Origin: an uncultured Clostridia bacterium
GTDB lineage: Bacteria > Bacillota > Clostridia > Oscillospirales > CAG-382
Assembly (NCBI GenBank): GCA_947305675.1
Contig: CAMZED010000069.1
Location: 1 to 7,695, forward strand
DNA: 7,695 nt
Direction: 5' to 3'
Shown here: one piece after another, positions 5,382-7,695 of the stretch
How positions within the stretch are numbered: position 1 is the stretch's first letter
How the letters are laid out: every line of letters starts with the position of its first letter
Program-made: the position numbers and the translations under genes
The notes under the pieces: generated by a model
Told to the model about the DNA's origin: nothing
What the model saw: the letters and a program-made list of their open reading frames with translations, nothing else
The model's database searches: none

Positions 5382-6424
5382 TCTTATTTGTGGTTTTCGG
5401 AGTTATCGTCATATTCGGCGTGTTGGAGATACTCAGTTTGAAGTTTTCGGAAAAGGCGGTCCACACGCATATCGAAACAGACCTGAGTTTATGCGCCCCT
5501 GACGAGGAGATAACGCTTAAATACAGCATAACAAACAGCTCTTTTCTGCCTTTTATATACGTCGGTATATCGATATATTTCGGCGAAGGCGTAAAAGTAT
5601 ATCCGCCCGAAAAAGACGGTCAGAAATGGAAGCTGCTGAATGATTTTTCCGGCTTGCACGTCGAACAGCGCATGCACTTGCTGCCGCACGGCAAACGGAC
5701 CGGAAGGGTGCGCTTCAGCATTAAGAACCGCGGAGTGTTTACCGTAGGGCAGCATTACGTCGAAGAAGGCGACTATCTAGGAATTAAAACGGCTGTCCGC
5801 ACGGAGTACGGCGCAAGCCGCATAATCTGCACGGCAAAAGCATGGGAGGACGAACCGGAATTCCGCCCTCTCGGCGGACTTTTGGGCGATGTATCCGTAA
5901 TGAGGTTTATTCACGAAGACCCCTGCCTTATTGTCGGATACAGAGATTACACCGGACGTGAGCCGATGAAGCAGATCTCCTGGTATCAAAGCGAAAAGAC
6001 CGGCCGGCTGACAGTTAAACAGCAAGACCACACCGCGCAGGCGGACGTGGCGGTACTGTTGAACATGGAAGGCGGCAACAGGCAGGCGCTGGAACAATGT
6101 CTATCGCTTACACGCAGCGTCTGTGAAAAGCTTGAAGCGCAGAAGATACCTTATATATTTCGCAGCAACGGCGACCTTTGGGACGTCGCGGAGGGTGTCG
6201 GCCGCAGTCATCTGTTCCCTATCCTGCGCTCGATCGGCCTAAGCCGCCTATCCTGCTACACGCCGTTTTCCGCCCTTGCCGACAGATGTATCCGCGAGGG
6301 TAACTCGAACCGCACATATATAATCATCTCTGACGATGCTCCATCCGCCGCGATTAATAAGATCCAGGCGTACAGCGAGCACCGCGTTATATCGTTGAAT
6401 GTAAAGGCAGGTGATAAAGCATGA
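5378..6424 (+). CDS. DUF58 domain-containing membrane-anchored protein
   Basis: This 348-residue protein has one strong N-terminal membrane segment (about residues 1-20). A beta-rich extracytoplasmic-type or linker region follows, and then the DUF58 signature at about 184-214 (GYRDYTGREPMKQISW followed by LTVKQQD). After it comes a von Willebrand-like strand (ADVAVLLNMEGG, 222-233) where the usual metal-site D-x-S-x-S is not seen, so the MIDAS site is degenerate. Family members are regular partners of MoxR ATPases; their molecular role is not settled. Translation is coupled to moxR: the ATG shares an ATGA with the moxR stop and has no Shine-Dalgarno site of its own. The C-terminus overlaps the third gene in the same way. 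Two membrane segments are common at the N-terminus of this family; only one is clear here. Confidence 0.9.
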   Translation: MILFVVFGVIVIFGVLEILSLKFSEKAVHTHIETDLSLCAPDEEITLKYSITNSSFLPFIYVGISIYFGEGVKVYPPEKDGQKWKLLNDFSGLHVEQRMHLLPHGKRTGRVRFSIKNRGVFTVGQHYVEEGDYLGIKTAVRTEYGASRIICTAKAWEDEPEFRPLGGLLGDVSVMRFIHEDPCLIVGYRDYTGREPMKQISWYQSEKTGRLTVKQQDHTAQADVAVLLNMEGGNRQALEQCLSLTRSVCEKLEAQKIPYIFRSNGDLWDVAEGVGRSHLFPILRSIGLSRLSCYTPFSALADRCIREGNSNRTYIIISDDAPSAAINKIQAYSEHRVISLNVKAGDKA

Positions 6425-7602
6425 AATACGCCGTTTCACCGCGCGTCACCGCGGAAATTTGCCTTGTATTGCTTGTTTTTTGCCTTTTCGCTCCCGTAGA
6501 GCCGTACTTTTGGGTGCTTGCGGCATTTGCCGTCGCGGTTTTGCTTTGCGGTATCGCCGCGGCGCACTTTGACCGCGCCTCAATCCGGTTGCTTTGCTGT
6601 CTGCCGGCGGCACTGCTTATCCCTGTGACGGGGCGTATCGACGCTATTATCGTCACGGCGGTTTGCTGGCTGTTTGCCGCGATTCGTTTCGCATCGGGGC
6701 GTTTTACAGTGGAATATTGGGTGTATCGCCGTGAATTTGCCGTCCTTGCGTTTGCCGATATCGCCGCTTCCATCGCAATCGCGGCAGGCGTATCGTCACC
6801 GGGAGTGATCGGATTCGCAGCCTTCTCGATACTGTTGGGGATTTTTTCACTGCGCGTGATCCGTGCCGGAAACGCGGAAAATGCCGGATGGCACGCTTAC
6901 AGCGCGCTTGAACTTGCGTTACCGTTGGGCGCAGCGGCAGGGATATCCGCTTTGGTCTGGCTGTTCCTTAAAGCTATACTTTACGTACTGCAATGGATAA
7001 ACGGACTTATCGGCGACCCCGAAAAAACCCCGCCGCCTGCAAGCACGTACGTTCCCGAGGATCAAAGCTTCCATTTCATACCGTCCAAAATACCTTACGG
7101 ATCGGATCAGCAATATGCTGATGAACTGGTCGATACGATTCCGTCCGTGAAAGAACAACAGGAGGATCTTGTACACAGCCTTCCGCCCCAATTCTGGGTT
7201 ATATTAATACTTGCGGTCATCGCCGTCGCCGCTTTGTTCACCGTAATAATTATTCGCAAACGCAAAGCAAAAAAGAAAGCCGCCGATAACGCAAATGACG
7301 GCGCGTCCGGGATAAACCGCCGTGGCCGCCGCGCACGCCGCGAGGAAATAAGCCCCAAAGAACGCATAAGGACCGCTTATCGCAGTTATCTGTTCTTCCT
7401 GCAGCAGCAGGGGCAGTCGATACGCAGCAGCGATACGTCGCAGGACGTACTTTTTGCCGATTCCGCACGCGACGTCAGCCGCGATGAGTTTGAACTGCGC
7501 GATCTGTATATCGCCGCCCGTTACGGTGACGGGTCGCATATTGATCCTTCAGACGCTTCACGCGCGGAAGAACTGCTCGGCAGCATCCGCGGTGAAAAAT
7601 GA
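6421..7602 (+). CDS. Polytopic membrane protein with C-terminal DUF4129 domain
   Basis: The 393 residues have about six to seven hydrophobic segments in the first 193 residues. A hydrophilic, proline-rich loop follows (about 195-256), then one more membrane segment (257-278). A very basic stretch (RKRKAKKK, later RRGRRARR) marks the cytosolic side, and the C-terminus resembles DUF4129 (about 313-390: RTAYRSYLFFLQQQG, then LRDLYIAARYG). This is the order of TgpA-type transglutaminase proteins, but the transglutaminase core is absent: no cysteine occurs beyond residue 82, so a Cys-His-Asp triad is impossible in the loop. It probably works with the MoxR and DUF58 proteins at the membrane, perhaps in envelope assembly (inference). 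The start ATG overlaps the DUF58 stop (ATGA) and has its own AGGTGAT ribosome binding site (6409-6415). Confidence 0.82.
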   Translation: MKYAVSPRVTAEICLVLLVFCLFAPVEPYFWVLAAFAVAVLLCGIAAAHFDRASIRLLCCLPAALLIPVTGRIDAIIVTAVCWLFAAIRFASGRFTVEYWVYRREFAVLAFADIAASIAIAAGVSSPGVIGFAAFSILLGIFSLRVIRAGNAENAGWHAYSALELALPLGAAAGISALVWLFLKAILYVLQWINGLIGDPEKTPPPASTYVPEDQSFHFIPSKIPYGSDQQYADELVDTIPSVKEQQEDLVHSLPPQFWVILILAVIAVAALFTVIIIRKRKAKKKAADNANDGASGINRRGRRARREEISPKERIRTAYRSYLFFLQQQGQSIRSSDTSQDVLFADSARDVSRDEFELRDLYIAARYGDGSHIDPSDASRAEELLGSIRGEK

Positions 7603-7609
7603 ATATAAG

Positions 7610-7632
7610 AAAGAGCCCGAAAAGGCTCTTTT
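7610..7632 (+). terminator. Intrinsic terminator of the MoxR operon
   Basis: AAAGAGCC (7610-7617) and GGCTCTTT (7624-7631) form an 8-bp perfect stem with a 6-nt loop, 7 nt after the stop of the DUF4129 gene. The T run is short (7629-7632), so termination may be partial. The A-rich other side would let it act in both directions. Confidence 0.75.
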
Positions 7633-7695
7633 CAGAGTGTAGACAAAGCGGCTATTTACGCACCGATATGGCACGAATGACGTAAATTGCCCGAA
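7633..7695. other. Right-edge intergenic stretch
   Basis: No supported gene. A 7-bp inverted repeat, ATTTACG / CGTAAAT (7654-7660 and 7681-7687), has a 20-nt gap; it could be part of a regulatory site for something beyond the edge or chance. Too little sequence is present to decide. Confidence 0.3.

Noticed and set aside
1..7695. Defence system, CRISPR array, insertion sequence, tRNA or rRNA
   Set aside because: No repeats, terminal inverted repeats, transposase, nuclease or structured RNA genes were found on either strand; the MoxR operon is a common housekeeping-type cluster.
7633..7695. Open minus-strand frame running in from the right edge
   Set aside because: It has no visible start, continues backwards through the operon terminator into the DUF4129 gene, and its composition gives no recognisable protein.

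Overview
The window looks like chromosomal DNA from a strictly anaerobic, low-to-mid GC Firmicute, most likely an uncultured gut-type Clostridia (inference). The grounds are strong AGGAGG-type ribosome binding sites, sigma-A-like promoters, a rubrerythrin, a Clostridia-style lipoprotein with an H-x-H then C-x2-C pattern, and a MoxR/DUF58/DUF4129 operon. No mobile element, CRISPR array, rRNA or tRNA is visible.

Layout. Positions 1-871, minus strand: a two-gene unit of a PAP2-family membrane phosphatase followed by a lipoprotein cut by the window edge, read from a promoter at 890-918. Positions 921-1573, minus strand: a monocistronic rubrerythrin with its own promoter and an intrinsic terminator. 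Positions 1593-3523, plus strand: a YgiQ-type radical SAM protein, divergent from rubrerythrin; the two promoters lie back to back across an A/T-rich palindrome. Positions 3520-4311, plus strand: a GNAT acetyltransferase behind a roughly 200-nt leader. Positions 4361-7632, plus strand: a three-gene operon of a MoxR AAA+ ATPase, a DUF58 protein and a polytopic DUF4129 protein, joined by two ATGA overlaps and closed by an intrinsic terminator.

The most interesting element is the leader of the acetyltransferase gene (3520-3759). It has a near-consensus promoter whose -35 box contains the ygiQ stop codon. Next come a well-placed Shine-Dalgarno site and a 34-codon GTG-initiated small ORF. Four RNA segments follow that can pair 1:2, 2:3 or 3:4, and the 3:4 hairpin is an intrinsic terminator just before the acetyltransferase ribosome binding site. 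This is the geometry of ribosome-mediated transcription attenuation, but the peptide has no run of one amino acid. Induction by ribosome stalling, for example by a translation inhibitor, is therefore a more natural guess than amino-acid starvation.

A second point is that the last gene of the MoxR operon has the membrane layout of a TgpA-type transglutaminase protein, but the extracytoplasmic enzyme domain is replaced by a loop of about 60 residues with no cysteine. A third is that all five predicted promoters share a 17-nt spacer and a TG-extended -10 box of the form TGRTAWAMT.
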